Shown here: piece by piece, positions 22,238 to 38,358 of the stretch
Layout: each line of letters starts with the position of its first letter
How positions within the stretch are numbered: the stretch's first letter is position 1
Source of the DNA: Zygnema cylindricum
Taxonomy: Eukaryota > Streptophyta > Zygnematophyceae > Zygnematales > Zygnemataceae
DNA length: 55,473 nt
Direction of reading: 5' to 3'
NCBI GenBank assembly: GCA_037447655.1
Contig: JBBHKE010002619.1
Coordinates: 1-55,473, forward strand
Translations under genes and position numbers: made by a program
The notes under the pieces: model-generated
What the model was told of the DNA's origin: nothing
Database searches by the model: none
Seen by the model: only the letters and a program-made list of their open reading frames with translations

Positions 22238-22330
22238 AACTGCCGAAACTATTGGTAAAGAGAACCCTAACTCCTCTCAAGAACTGAGGGTCCCAAAATC
22301 TGAAGCTACTATCCCCTCTAATCCGAGGAA

Positions 22331-22930
22331 ACAGGGTTGCTTTTCAGTACCATGCTTCTGTACTAAAAGTCTAACAAGAGCGTACTCAAAACCCACAGTT
22401 CCAGCCCCAAGGATCCTTGTAGTCTACTCCGGTGAAAACGCACCCGAGAAAAACAACCAAAATGAACCCGGAAATACAATTCCACACAAATAAAATAGAA
22501 ATAAAGAATTAGCTTTTTCATAATTAACAATATCACCTTGCCTCGGAAAATAGAAATAAAAGATAAAATCAATGTTGATGGCAAAGCAATCTACACATAC
22601 CCATGGAAGCAACGATGGCAAAAAGAGAAGACGAAATCTCCCCCAATGGCACAACAGACAGGTAATGCACCCTTTCACCCCTCGGTTCCAACCAATCAGA
22701 ACTGACCAGACTCCCCTCGATTCCAAACAGAAAAAGTCCAAACAGCCCAAAAGATTGATAGTGCCAACTACCCTCTGAGCTACGATTTGTGGTTCCACAA
22801 AAGACAGTTCCAAACCAAGATGGCAATAAAGTCTAACACACCACGACAAAGATTCTCCAAAAGAAGGTTTGTTGGAATTTTCTAGGGTTTTTCTCGAGGA
22901 CAGTACTGAAAAGCAACCTGTCTCCTTTGG
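22331..22930. repeat. Inverted pair of GTACTGAAAAGCAACC motifs
   Basis: GTACTGAAAAGCAACC followed by a CTGTTTCCT-like end is present in inverse orientation at about 22331-22352 and directly at about 22905-22930. The roughly 550 bp between them has no gene; a minus-strand frame at 22424-22849 has no recognisable motif. The pair could be remnants of element ends between the gypsy and copia remnants. Confidence 0.35.
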
Positions 22931-25420
22931 CCGTAAGTGCCTTATACATCATAGTTTTTCCGGTGTTAGGACCATAGGTTGACGCTATCAAATTAGCTAA
23001 TCAGCGCAGAGCAGGTGTTAATGAACTGAGATCAGGCCAATTCATCCGTACAACACTTGGGGCAAAAAGTTCTACTCCAGATTGAGGCTAGATTTGAAGC
23101 CTAAAGTCAAAGTTGGTTCCACTATTAAACCACAGAGTACTTAAAAAGGACATGCACGAGCCTAACTTCTACCTCATGTATTAATGGGATAAAATGTTAT
23201 AGGACCTGCACCGAATTCCAACTGACATTTAATAGCATTATCAAAATGACAGTCCGGAAAGTGACGTGGCATTCCACAATGTACCCTCCACAAAGGTTAG
23301 TGGAACCAGGTTTTATGTTGCACCATGGCAAATTCTGAGATGCAATAACTCCGTGGTCCTTTAGACGCAAAATAAAATGTGTTGCGCTCAGTTCAGGACA
23401 TCGAAAGAACTGGCCAGTTTGGTGCACTCCTCCCTCCGTACACAGGTAACTGTACAAGGTTGAAGTGGCTCCGAAATCTTGGATAGACAAGGGTGTGCCG
23501 ACACCGCCCACGAGCTTGACATATCACCATAATGTATTCATTTTTTCCAATGGTTTCTAGATGCATGTCACCACAAAGATCTACATGGACTAGGTTTAAA
23601 GGGGCATTCGCCTTGAATTGAAGATCTTTCACCGGATGAGGCTACCTTTTATGCTTCCTTTTGGTGCATCCTACACATCCGATGACCTTTTCTCCTATTG
23701 TCACGTCTAGTCCTCAAACCGCACCATGACAAATCATCTCCTTGATGTTCTCTCTGAAGTATGACACATACGATGATGCCACAAGGTGAGGTCCTCCTTG
23801 TTGACCTTTGCCGAATGGAGGTGCCCTTTTTCGTTCGCCGTCCTATTTTCTGGTTTCCTCCAAATCAACCTACTTTGCATATTTTCAGTTACAACCCCCT
23901 CTGCAAACGGTCGTGTTTTACTACTCAAAATGATTCTGCCCCCTTCCATGCATGTGGCTCTTCCACCTTTCCTTTGAAGTGGTGGGACACTTAAGAGATT
24001 AATGCACCCCCCCCGATTATAAAGCACATTATTAAACGTACTCTATTGACTCTAGTTTTCCCTTCCCTATCTTGTGTTGGTAGATCCAACCTTATTGTTC
24101 CCACTGTATCAATAACCATCATTGAACCATAAGCCACTATGATGGTTTTGGGTATATTGAGTTTTCTAATGTCACTGAATAGTCTTGGATTTGAACACAT
24201 GTGATGAGTCTATGATCCAATTGTTAAATTTTCCTTTACTCTCCTTGCCTCGTGTGTGAAATCAGATATCCTCATTTTCCTGTGATTCCTCCATGAGTGA
24301 AACAAAGAATTCTTGATCTTGTCCCACTGGCCCATCCCCAATAAAATCCCCTCTACCTAATGAGTTACTTTCGCTACTTCCTCCGCCTCCAAATTGTCCC
24401 CCTCCGCGAATGTTTCCCTTTTGATAACAACCGCGACTAGTGTGTCCCCGTTTTTGACAAATGTTACATTGTTTACTTTTGTTTGGGCATTCAAAGGAGC
24501 CATGCCTAGTCTCATTACAATTGTAACATGTCATCTGAGAGGTGTCGCGTTGATATGCGCCTCTTACTGGGTCCTGTGGCCTGCCTCCTCGTCCACGAGG
24601 TCCACCTCCTCTCCCCCTAGATCCCCTAAAGTTGTAAGCTCCTCCATCATCCTCCTCCTGATAACTTGCATAAGATGACCCCTTGTTTTCCTCTTTCGAT
24701 GTTGCCTTCTCCTTTCTGTACTCTTCAAGTGATTAATAACGTATGCCATTGTTTCTCTCCCCCCTTGATAACCTCCTTTGCTACCGCAAGTTTGCTTGGA
24801 AGACTCCTCATAAAAACCAACAACCTTTCTTTTTTAGTAGGGAACTTATTGAGTGAGTTAAGTTGTTCTATGATGACATTAAACCTTTTGACGCCATCAT
24901 CAATGGAATCATTCTCTTTCATTCTAAACCCATTATACTCCTCAAAGAGATCATTTTCATTTGCCTCAAACCCTTTTTCAAACGCATTTTGCAAGGCGGT
25001 CTAACAATCATAAGCTCTATCATGAGTTAGAAGATGTTCATGCATAGAACTAGCACAACTTTGTATTAGCGCGGTGGAGGCCGCCATATCTTTCTTGTCC
25101 CACTTCTTTGCTCCGGCTGGATCTTCAGAAGGATCCGGTCGTGTTTCTTCCCCGAGAACGATGTCCCAAAGTTTTTTCGGTGTGAATGCTCCTCGAATGT
25201 ATCTCTTCCAAATTGCATAGTTAGAACGCGTGAAGACAATGGTCTTATTAAATACTTTAAGATCATCATCGTCGCTCTCCTCTTCCTCATAAAGTTTAGA
25301 TTTCCCCTTTTTTTTCTTTACTTTCTTTGAGTTGTGTGAGTCTCCACTTACACCTCCATCTCCATCATCTCCTTGTGTTTTGAGAAACTCCTGAAAGCGG
25401 TCAAACAATCCCTCGTCCAT

Positions 25421-25700
25421 CTTCACATTTTTCTCCCCCATTCGTCAAACTCATCATATTGTGTCCCTGTAATTCCTCCTCCACTAACTCCCCCACTAGA
25501 TCCTCCTCCAGGCTCCGCCGGGGATTTCCCTTTCTCCGCCATACCGGCAAGTGTTGCCATCTTCACATTTTTCTCCCCCCATTCGTCAAACTCATCATAT
25601 TGTGTCCCTGTAATTCCTCCTCCACTAACTCCCCCACTAGCTCCTCCACTAGGCTCCGCCGGGGATTTCCCTTTCTCCGCGATACCAGCAAGTGTTGCCA
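25421..25700. repeat. Tandem duplication at the copia gag N-terminus
   Basis: Two direct units of about 138 bp encode, on the minus strand, MATLAGIAEKGKSPAEP...GTQYDEFDEW twice. A difference in a C run (five versus six C in CTCCCC) puts the downstream junction out of frame for one reading. Confidence 0.8.
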
Positions 25701-25707
25701 GTAACCC

Positions 25708-25719
25708 GCTCCGATACCA
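25708..25719 (-). other. Copia primer-binding site, initiator tRNA-Met type
   Basis: The minus strand reads TGGTATCGGAGC two bases inside the LTR end. It differs in one position from TGGTATCAGAGC, the usual plant copia primer site complementary to the tRNA-iMet 3' end. Confidence 0.8.
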
Positions 25720-25721
25720 AT

Positions 25722-26236
25722 TGAAAGAAAACAAACCAAACAATGTATACAAAACAAAGAAATTGTTCCTCCAAAATTCAATATATTAAATACAACCAAA
25801 GTACAAATCTCCTTTGGTTGCTGATCTTTCTACGCCTCCATAATAATCTACGCCTCCAAAAGGATAATTGAACCACAAGACTTAACAAATATATATATAT
25901 GTACACGACTAGAATTGCGTAAGAGTCAACGCGGTGAAATAAACGACCGACAAGTGCGAACCTTCTTGAACTACACGGTACGACTAGAAAAATCAACCAA
26001 GAACCAACTTGAACCACACGGTACGACTGGAACTTACGCGAACCGAAAATAACTAAACAATTTCCACGCCACTTCTATAGTACTATTCAAACTTACGTGA
26101 AACGAAACAAAGCGAACAATCACTTTCCACGTCACTTCAAGTATCCAACGACGAAACTACTTCGTCGCTGGTCGTCGCTGCTTTAGCTACGAGAATGTCA
26201 CATCGCTATATGAGTTCTCAGTACTAAACCCTAACA
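25722..26236 (-). repeat. Copia 5' LTR (515 bp)
   Basis: On the minus strand it starts TGTTAGGGTTTAG and ends TTTCA, followed by AT and the primer-binding site. TG...CA termini fit an LTR. The second LTR was not found in the window, so the element is truncated at its 3' side. Confidence 0.7.
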
Positions 26237-26399
26237 AGCGCCATATATTCCTAATTAAAAAACTTTTAATCTATATAAAGATATAATACTGCCGATGAAA
26301 GCGGGCTAAAACAAAATTCCATGTGACCGTAAATTAGTAAACAAACGTCACAAATTAAAAAAAGGCCTTCTACACCAGTTGTTAATGTAACAACCCACA

Positions 26400-26520
26400 C
26401 AGCCCCCTCGAAACCGCAAACCCTGGAAAGGTTGGATTTCCCCGTCTTGTACTCCCAAGCTGCCACCTGGCGCTTCAGGAGAGAAGAACAACTCTCAATT
26501 AGAAGGAGACCAATGACCTT
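26400..26520 (-). pseudogene. Broken partial copy of the last beta-amylase exon
   Basis: This stretch matches 28598-28720 (exon 8 of the beta-amylase) over about 115 bp, sharing GCAAACCCTGG/CACAAACCCTGG, CTTGTACTCCCAA and GCCACCTGGCGC. In the frame of the parent exon it reads FFSPEAPGGSLGVQ, equivalent to FFSPDAPGGGLGVQ, but a stop lies just upstream and the 3' part diverges. It sits about 2.1 kb downstream of the intact exon and is best read as a local segmental duplicate. Confidence 0.75.
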
Positions 26521-26671
26521 GCTGCGATACACAGAGGAAAACACACAATAGCAGTGCAGTACTTCAAAAATATAGTTCACATACACCTGAAGAACCATTC
26601 AATACAGAATGAATTCATTTCTGTACCCCCATGTATTGCCACCCAAATGTTATTTTGTTTACCCAATATTA

Positions 26672-26815
26672 CACCACTCATCGTTGATAGCGTCAAAGAT
26701 TTATTAGTGTTAATGCAAAAGTAGAATTAACAATAATTATTTGGTGCAGGTTTGAGACGTGGCAGATTCTAGTCCACGTCCTTCAATAATGTTGTCAAAT
26801 CAAAAAGCAGCTTTA
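26672..26815. mobile_element. Truncated Stowaway-like MITE
   Basis: The left end CACCACTCATCGTTGATAG follows a TA, and the interior carries TAGTCCACGTCCTT and GTTGTCAA as in the intact copy at 39062-39259. The right half and second terminal repeat are missing. Confidence 0.55.
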
Positions 26816-26819
26816 GATG

Positions 26820-28400
26820 AGGTTGAATGAAGCCATCCCAAGTCTCAAACAGAACTAGTCCTCCCATGACTTGTAGATAAGGGCTTTGGAATGTCAGTAG
26901 TTGACAACAGGAAGTTGATAGCCCCAAAGGGAAAATACTACTCCATCAGAACACCAAGAATTAATTCATTAGTCACACCCATAGGTCCGGAGACGAGGTT
27001 AACTTGTTTTTCTTGAACTTTGAGCATATCCACAGTTCTCAATGACGACGTGTTGGGCGCCACCCACTGACCACAACCCAGATTGATGTGTAATAGTTGA
27101 AGAAAAAGGTAAAACAAAACAAGTCAATGGTAATACTTCACCTGTGCACCAATTGCACCAATTGCAACAAACCAACACCTTCCAGATTGTACCACTGTTG
27201 TACCACAGAGGATAAATTAAAAAGCACGATCGTAAACCATCTGAGTCCAGGGGTACTAAAGCGGTGGCATGGCCAACACTGAAAAACTACAAGCAAGGCA
27301 ATAACAGGTAGTGCCAATTAACATACTCCACACGATGTAAAAAATGTCATCTATAAACAAGACCAAAACCCATGCAAATGAACTTGTGCCAAAGTTCATT
27401 TTTACACCGAGGAAAGATCTCCTTCCACAGTTTTGTCAATAGCCAGCACCACAAAATGATAACACAAACAGACAGCCCACACATTCATTTAACAATAAAG
27501 GAACACTAACAACCAATCTTGTTTTGTGCTTCCTCAAAAATAAAGTCAACACAGTCAAATGTATGTGAGCCTTCGCTCATCAAATTACATGAATAATTAT
27601 ATAATTTCAACTTCTACATTTAACAAAACAAAATCGACATAGACTTAACGACCAGAAAATGCTCATTACGGCAAAAATGACACTTCTTCATGAGCAAGTC
27701 AAAATAAAATGCTTCTCAATGCCGTGACAGGGCATCACATTAAACATCCAGTGAATATTTTACAATTCACTCTTGAAACAAAACCCAAAACCTCTGCTTT
27801 CCAAAAAGTATTACCAATTACTGTTGGAGTTTCTGATCCCTAAAGAGGTAAACCAGCCATCAAACGAACCACTCGGTAGTCATCGAATGTACAACATAAA
27901 AAAAAAGACCAAGCCTTCTCGACGCATGCCCATATACTATCAAAACTGGAAGTGTAAAAAGGTCGATCTAGACTCGTAAACAGTAGATAAGCCTCCACAC
28001 TAATACTACATGTATATACAAAATGCGTTCCTTTGTCTGTAAATTAAGGCTAGATGAACTCTTCGACAAGCTTTGTGGCAAAACAGTTGCCCCATCCCCA
28101 TCGTTTCGAGGGGTGGTTGTTATGCGAAGTCAACTTAGGTTTAAAACCACGGTTGACCTCGAGTTGATCTCCAAATGGGAACAAAACAAAAACCTCCTTT
28201 TAATCTTTGACTGAGTGGTACACTTGGAAAAATCTGCGAGCAGATAGCCCTCTTCAAAATAGCCCCGATCTTGTCAAACCTCGATGCCTTAGGAAAAAAA
28301 TTATGAACACCCAATAAGCCAAAAAACCTCACACGTCATCACAGTCCCTTCACACCAAAATATACACAAACAAATATAATGGGAGCAGTCATTATCTGCC
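26820..28400. other. Gene-free 3' flank of the beta-amylase gene
   Basis: Only short open frames without recognisable motifs occur. A dispersed repeat tail is at 27211-27306 (listed separately). The nearer part presumably includes the beta-amylase 3' UTR; no poly(A) site was assigned. Confidence 0.4.
27211..27306 (-). repeat. Dispersed repeat tail (same family as 279-377)
   Basis: Read on the minus strand it carries TAGTTTTTCAGTGTTGGCC, ATGCCACC, GGACTCAGATGG, GGTTTACGATCG and TTTTTAATTTATCC, colinear with the copy at 279-377. Confidence 0.6.
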
Positions 28401-28519
28401 AAATCTGCTGCTCCCATTATCCTTCCCCTGCTGTACTCCTTCCATCCTCTGCCCTCCTTCCGATCTCTGTCCCTCAGGTCTCTGTCCCTGTCCTCCTTCA
28501 GATCTCTGTCTCTCCAGTC

Positions 28520-33100
<4,581 letters not shown>

Positions 33101-33452
33101 TACTACTTTTTCTTAAACTGTATGGAATGAATATATGGTCTCGGTTAATCAGTCTAATGAAGTATTCACTACTAATCCTGTCTCCACATCCCTATTTAAC
33201 TTTTGGATAAATAACAACGAGGATAACAAAACCTGCAATAAAAAATAAGAGGTAAAGTTAACAGGAGAAGCATTAGTATTTACAAAAGGCATTTCTTTAG
33301 TGCAAATGGCTTATGAAAAGATTATCACAGCAATCAATCTGCAATGAAAATTAACGAAAAAGCAGAAAATAAGCCTAACATGTGATGAAAAGCAAAAAGC
33401 TACAAACTCATTCAGAAATGATTTGAATCATTACGCCTCAAAAATCTAAAAA

Positions 33453-33695
33453 ATGACAGTAAACATTTCAGGAGTCAGCAAGCGAACAACAATGAAAAGA
33501 ACGGATAATATTCAGGAATGTATCCCTGAACCAGCCGCTTTTTTTGATACCAGTCTGTTGACTTACAAAACAATCGCATCCAAATCACAACACTGGCAAA
33601 AATTTGATACATTTGCCCGAAAATGGCTGAAGGACAGACCCTGTTTTAATGATACTGCCAAAAACCTAATTGCCGAACTTGCTTTGAGATCATGA
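33453..33695 (+). CDS. Hypothetical 80-aa ORF, antisense inside the beta-amylase 5' UTR intron
   Basis: I do not recognise it. The frame starts MTVNISGVSKRTTMKR and contains ECIPEPAAFFDTSLL and FARKWLKDRPCF, ending AELALRS and a TGA. It has no low-complexity run, unlike most short frames nearby, with a normal mix of charged and hydrophobic residues predicted to be mainly helical. No promoter, splice partner or homologue can be shown. It could be a remnant of a captured element or simply chance. Confidence 0.3.
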   Translation: MTVNISGVSKRTTMKRTDNIQECIPEPAAFFDTSLLTYKTIASKSQHWQKFDTFARKWLKDRPCFNDTAKNLIAELALRS

Positions 33696-33775
33696 TGAAA
33701 ACTGACAAATTGCCCTCTTTGGGCTTTAAAAAGCTAATTTGCCGCCTTATAAAGCGCACAATACTTTGCCCTCTT

Positions 33776-33950
33776 CATACATTCTACTCTCTCTCGCTCT
33801 CTCTCTCATTCTCTCTCTCTCTGTCTCCCATCCTCCCTTTCCTATCAGTCCTCCCTCCCTATCCATAAGTTATTCGTCCTCCTCTACGTCCATCTCCCTC
33901 CTACAATCCCCCACGCTCTTGCATACCTTCCCCACCTGCCCTCCCTCCTT
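33776..33950. repeat. CT-rich low-complexity tract
   Basis: Long CTCTCT and CCTCCC runs lie in the presumed 5' UTR intron of the beta-amylase gene. The tract gives a spurious Ser/Leu/Pro frame on the plus strand. Confidence 0.7.
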
Positions 33951-34263
33951 TTATACTGTGGCTGCTATGATCACTACCTCCGACCAGAAGATTCCAAAAT
34001 CACTCAGTGTCCTTGATCTCAGTCTAGAGTCTGAAAAAAGTTTTAACAGTCAAAAGTTACCTTTTCTTTTTTAATTTTGATTTTCTACACACCTGCAGAT
34101 ACTTAAAAACCATAAACAAACCCTAAACATAAACAACTTCTGAAAAAAGTCGCTTTCTCTACTAAGTTTCCCTGCATGTCTCCAACGATAATGAAGGGAG
34201 AGAACAGAAAGGAGGAGAGAGATAAACTCACTTGTAAGGAAGCCGAGTGATCAAACCCTAAAA

Positions 34264-34413
34264 ATGGCTCTCTGCAGCAGTCCCTCCCACTGCTGCAGAT
34301 TGCCCTACTTCACCGGAAATAGTGTGGATATTATGGCAGAAAAAGATGTGGAGGAGAATACATTATTGGATAAAAATGGAATAACAAATGATGTGATTCC
34401 AACACTGTCGTAA
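34264..34413 (+). CDS. Hypothetical 49-aa ORF divergent from the beta-amylase
   Basis: The frame starts MALCSSPSHCCRLPYF and ends in NDVIPTLS then TAA. It begins about 32 bp beyond the presumed 5' UTR donor of the beta-amylase on the opposite strand, so it overlaps the likely promoter region. The Cys-rich N-terminus followed by an acidic helix is unlike the surrounding DNA, but no homology is recognised. It could be a first exon of a divergent transcript or chance. Confidence 0.2.
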   Translation: MALCSSPSHCCRLPYFTGNSVDIMAEKDVEENTLLDKNGITNDVIPTLS

Positions 34414-34419
34414 GGAAAA

Positions 34420-37400
34420 AGAGGGAGAAAGAGCATGAGACGGAATCACTTCCTCTTTTTCTAAGCTCTGCAAAACAGAAGCGACTGGGGAAAAAGAAAA
34501 AAAATCTGGAACGGGAGAAAAAAAAAAAAATGGATTGGGGGAAAGAGAATAAAATATGGAATGGGGAAAAAAAAAAAAAATGTTAGAACTATCCGTCGAA
34601 AATACTTCCAAAATTCCAAAATTTACTAAATTTTGTCTCGTTGCTTTATCTATCCTTCCCTCTATTTCTCAAAACTTCCACAGCGGCCGGCACCTGGCAC
34701 TTGGGGGCGTGACAGATACCGCGGGCCTTACGCGTGGCTGTTTAAGGTGTGAACGCGCAACAGGTTAAACCGGCTCGAGCAACCTTGGGACCACAATATC
34801 TGACGGCTTTAAGGCAGACATACTCGTCATCGGACGGTTCTGGGAGGTAAGGAAACACGTCGAACTATTGAAAATAAAATAAAAAAATAAAATTGGCGTT
34901 GGGGTAGGGCAGAGGAAGACGCGGAAATTCGAAATTGCGGGGGGGGGTACAGATTGAAATTTGGGTTGAGGATAGTGGTCATTCACCAAGGGAATCTGAC
35001 GTGGTGTATGTACGGAGTGCAGAATATTGAGTCAGCATGAGCCTGTTCTAGCGTGGCGTCAGTGGCTGTGTGGCCAGATTAGTAACAATCCGAACAGTAG
35101 AAAACGTGGCTTTGTAGGAATGGATATTCGTTTCCAGGTGGCAAAGGATGTGCTATCCGCTCTGACTTTGAACAGGGACCACGACAGCGGCCTACACGTG
35201 AGAACACGAAAGCTGATTAGAGTTTGCTATCTCGAGGAGGCCGGCTAATCTGGCGGCTAGTTCTTGAAAAATACAGTACAGAAAGTAGATCCGAATTCGG
35301 ACGTGGATCCTCGTCTCTGCTAAACGAGGATCAACTTTCAAGTTCGAACGCCCAACGTCGAAGCTGCCCGTTTTATGTCGGAACGGCGCTAGAATCCCAA
35401 TCCCGATATTTTAGAATTTAGAGACATGTCAGCAAAGGGACCGATTTCTCAAACGGAGATTTCTACTTACGAGTTGAAATCCTTTCACCAATCAGCAGAT
35501 GTTCTCGATAGAAAGTTATGACTCCGATAATATCAGATCTTAAACTGTACGGCGACCTAGATTCTTTGCTCTATCTTTCCTTTTCGCGATTATTACGAGA
35601 CGTTCCAGTGTATCATGTACGAAAGCTTATCTCGATTTTGTTGGAGGATAAAAATGTCCAGTTCAACGTGGAGTTCCACGGACCAATTAAGACACACATG
35701 ATCGGAAAATCCTACAAATGGCACGTCAAACTGCTCTGTGGATCTGGACCGTGCATGAAATCTATTTCAATCCAATCGAGATTCTGCTTTCTGCTTCTGC
35801 CGATTCTACATTCCGCCTCTTCCGATTCGGCATTTTTTGCTCTGTCATAATTTTTGGGAAATGATGTAACTACTCTCGAAAAATATCTATAACCACTCTA
35901 AAGCGTTGATGTCCAATTCGTACGGATTTCAACTTTTTTACGAAAACTACGTAGTATTCGTCTTTTTCATACTTTTCGTAAAATTCCTGTAAATTTCACT
36001 GTACGGGCATGTACAGAAACGTACGGAAAGCGTAATCTTAGAAAATCCTTTAAAATCTTTGAAAGTACGGAAATTTAACAGAAATGTACGAAATTGTATG
36101 AAAGTGTACCCTAAATAACCTAATAGTACGAAATATCAACGGCAGCCGTACTGAAATATAAAGGAACGTACGGAATTGTACCTTGAAAACCCTACAAATT
36201 CCCCTAAAATAACCCTAAAATGTACGAACATAGACGGACACTGTAGGTAAGTGTAAAAATAATGTACGGGCGTAAAGCAAGGTACGCATTTTATTAACTT
36301 TTCAAAAGCGTTTGATGCGTACCGTACGTAGTATTCGTTAGTTTATACCGTGCGTAATATGCGCACGGGACATCTATGCTCTAAAGTCTAAAGTGAACGA
36401 AACGTTTGTCTTTTAGGAAAAGTAGGTATAGTACAGTATTGTACTGTAGTGGTACACATAGATGGTACAAATAATGAGCGGAAATGCGTTTTACGTACAG
36501 AGCCGCATCCACTACGGTACAGTATAGTACAGTACATTGTCGCTTTGTGAAATCGATTACGATATACGTAATCAATTATCTTGTCGCGGACGGATTTTAA
36601 GACATATACAAAATTTTGACTGAGGGTAAAAGTCAAAAAATAATCTGAATAACGACGCAATCAGCAAACTTCTCATCGACGGCTCAAAATTTCAGAACGG
36701 AACGTCCCAAAAAGAGAAGCAAACCCTAAAAAATGCAGATTTCATTGGTCGCGTCGTACATTGTTACGCGATATAAATGACGTCACTTACGTCACTCGAT
36801 CCGCACTTAAGTATGATCATATGATGCCCTCGACCCACCCTCATTTGAGCACATGAAGAAGAAAAACTGAAAAACTGAAAAACTGGAAGACTGAAAAGCG
36901 ACCACCACAAGAAGACACTTACCATGACACGCATTGTGGAGCGTCAGCAGTGACGTGACGTACACAGGCCGAAGAACTTCCAAAAGGACCAAAACGAAAA
37001 GGCCATCATTCAGCGTCACATACAATCTGACGACGTCACTCTGGCTATGCCAAATTTTGAACTTTAGGACCAGCAGACCGCGACAAAAAAGTGTACGATT
37101 TACTTCGTCTTCTCTGAACCGACCTGATGTGACTGGAATCTCAACAGTTGTCCCGATGACACGATTTTGTCGATGAAGGATTCAAGATGCGTAAAATACG
37201 GGATGCTGAACGCCCGACAGGTAATGGCCGTACATAATGAGTCATTCTGGTTCTGTACCTCTAGCACGTGTTTAATTCTGATTGGTGCTAAGGACGTTAA
37301 TATTAGATGTCTGGCAAGTGGACTCTTGCGCATTTTGGGTCTCACTAATGCTTTTTGCGAATTTGTCGCTTTTGAAATTCCGAGGAAATTTAGTAATTTA

Positions 37401-37540
37401 CCCTAAATCCACTATTAAGGAAAATTTCCACCAGAACATATTTGAATGCGTTACGCTGTCGTGACGCTTAAACAGAAGCGTCTCGCCGGAAAAGCCAAGC
37501 GTTTATTATTACGATTTCCTAAGAATTAACAGATACGACT
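34420..37540. other. Gene-poor stretch with GTAC-rich DNA
   Basis: No recognisable gene. It has A-homopolymer blocks at 34497-34580 and short frames at 35027-35850 without family signatures. From about 35880 to 37000 the words GTACG, CGTAC and CAGTAC recur very densely, including a near-palindrome around 36424-36445 (TAGTACAGTA / TACTGTA). Confidence 0.45.
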
Positions 37541-37551
37541 ACAGTACAGTA

Positions 37552-37768
37552 CACCGTGTATCGCTATTAGGGTTAATAATTTTTTCGTCTCTTAAAACAA
37601 CTTTTCTCCGTACACACTTGTCCGATTTTCAATTTGAGACAACCAATCGGAAGCTGGGAACCTTACCTCTCAATCGCGACCGTCAGATCTAGAATCCAAC
37701 ATGTGTGTACGGATAAAATATGTTTTAAGTGGGGAAAAAAACATTAACACTAATAACGATACACGGTG
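37552..37768. mobile_element. Stowaway-like MITE, long-TIR subfamily, copy 1
   Basis: A 217-bp near-palindromic element flanked by TA. The left end CACCGTGTATCGCTATTAG matches the inverse right end CACCGTGTATCGTTATTAG. The palindrome even extends into the flanks (CAGTACAGTA / TACTGTACTG), suggesting insertion into a palindromic site. The interior has TTTTCTCCGTACAC and CCAATCGGAAGCTG in common with 38763-38979. Confidence 0.75.
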
Positions 37769-38358
37769 TACTGTACTGTACTGTCCTGTAGTTACCATGT
37801 TTCCTGTAAATCTGGAGCAAATGGCGGTTACTTTGATCCACTCTAGCGTCCATTTGAAAATTCAAAGGAACTGATTTTGGCGCGTGTCATTTTTGATTTT
37901 TCTATTCCAGCAGAAGCGTCATAAGTACAGTGTAGTACATCTCAATTTCAAGTACAAAATCACAAAAATGTCAGACCTATTGACTTCCCGGCAGAAATTG
38001 ACGGCATAACAGTAGTCTCAATCGAAAACCTCGAGATTCGTCCCTCCAGTTTTGACGTTGACGGCAAATTTACTCTAAAACAACCGGCGCTACAATGCAT
38101 CTGGTTCACAAATTCTAAACCGACACGTGGCAAGAAAGTCGATGAGCGCAGGCGATTCCCAGGTCTCCGGAACGTAATCTACAGTACAGTACGGTAGTCC
38201 TGTAATTATGTCAATGAAACTACAAAAGTCGCACGAAATGCAGCAAATGTTCATTACCGTACCATTATGACGCGAAAGCGTATTCCGTGAATCTCAATAA
38301 ACCGTACTTCTAGGCAAAAAACACCACTTTGTGTCACGGATACATCTCAGTGCGGATC

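Larger units (their letters stand above)
23170..26236 (-). mobile_element. Decayed Ty1/copia retrotransposon with 5' LTR, gag, PR and partial INT
   Basis: On the minus strand: 5' LTR 26236-25722, primer-binding site 25719-25708, gag from about 25700, two CCHC zinc knuckles at 24534-24400 (CYNCNETRHGSFEC and CNICQKRGHTSRGC), a protease region near 24240-24030, a GAG-pre-integrase motif LTLWHHRMCH (about 23770), and an integrase core start LVHVDLCGDM (about 23590). The gag body contains SNYAIWKRYIRGAF, typical of copia gag. Defects: an in-frame TAG where the protein reads AYDC/TALQ (25002), a frameshift near 24755, a protease site reduced to WIIDSSHMC with the catalytic Gly missing, and no reverse transcriptase, RNase H or 3' LTR. 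Non-autonomous relic. Confidence 0.85.
33101..34300 (-). other. Beta-amylase 5' UTR with probable intron
   Basis: A TTTATTGCAG acceptor lies at 33233-33242 (UTR exon from 33232 down to the ATG). A good donor CAA/GTGAGTTT lies at 34231, giving a 5' UTR intron of about 1 kb (33233-34231). The upstream end and promoter were not assigned. The intron contains a CT-rich tract and an antisense ORF, listed separately. Confidence 0.5.

Noticed and set aside
35518-35850. 110-codon plus-strand ORF as a gene
   Set aside because: No family features, no introns with matching phases and weak start context; treated as chance.
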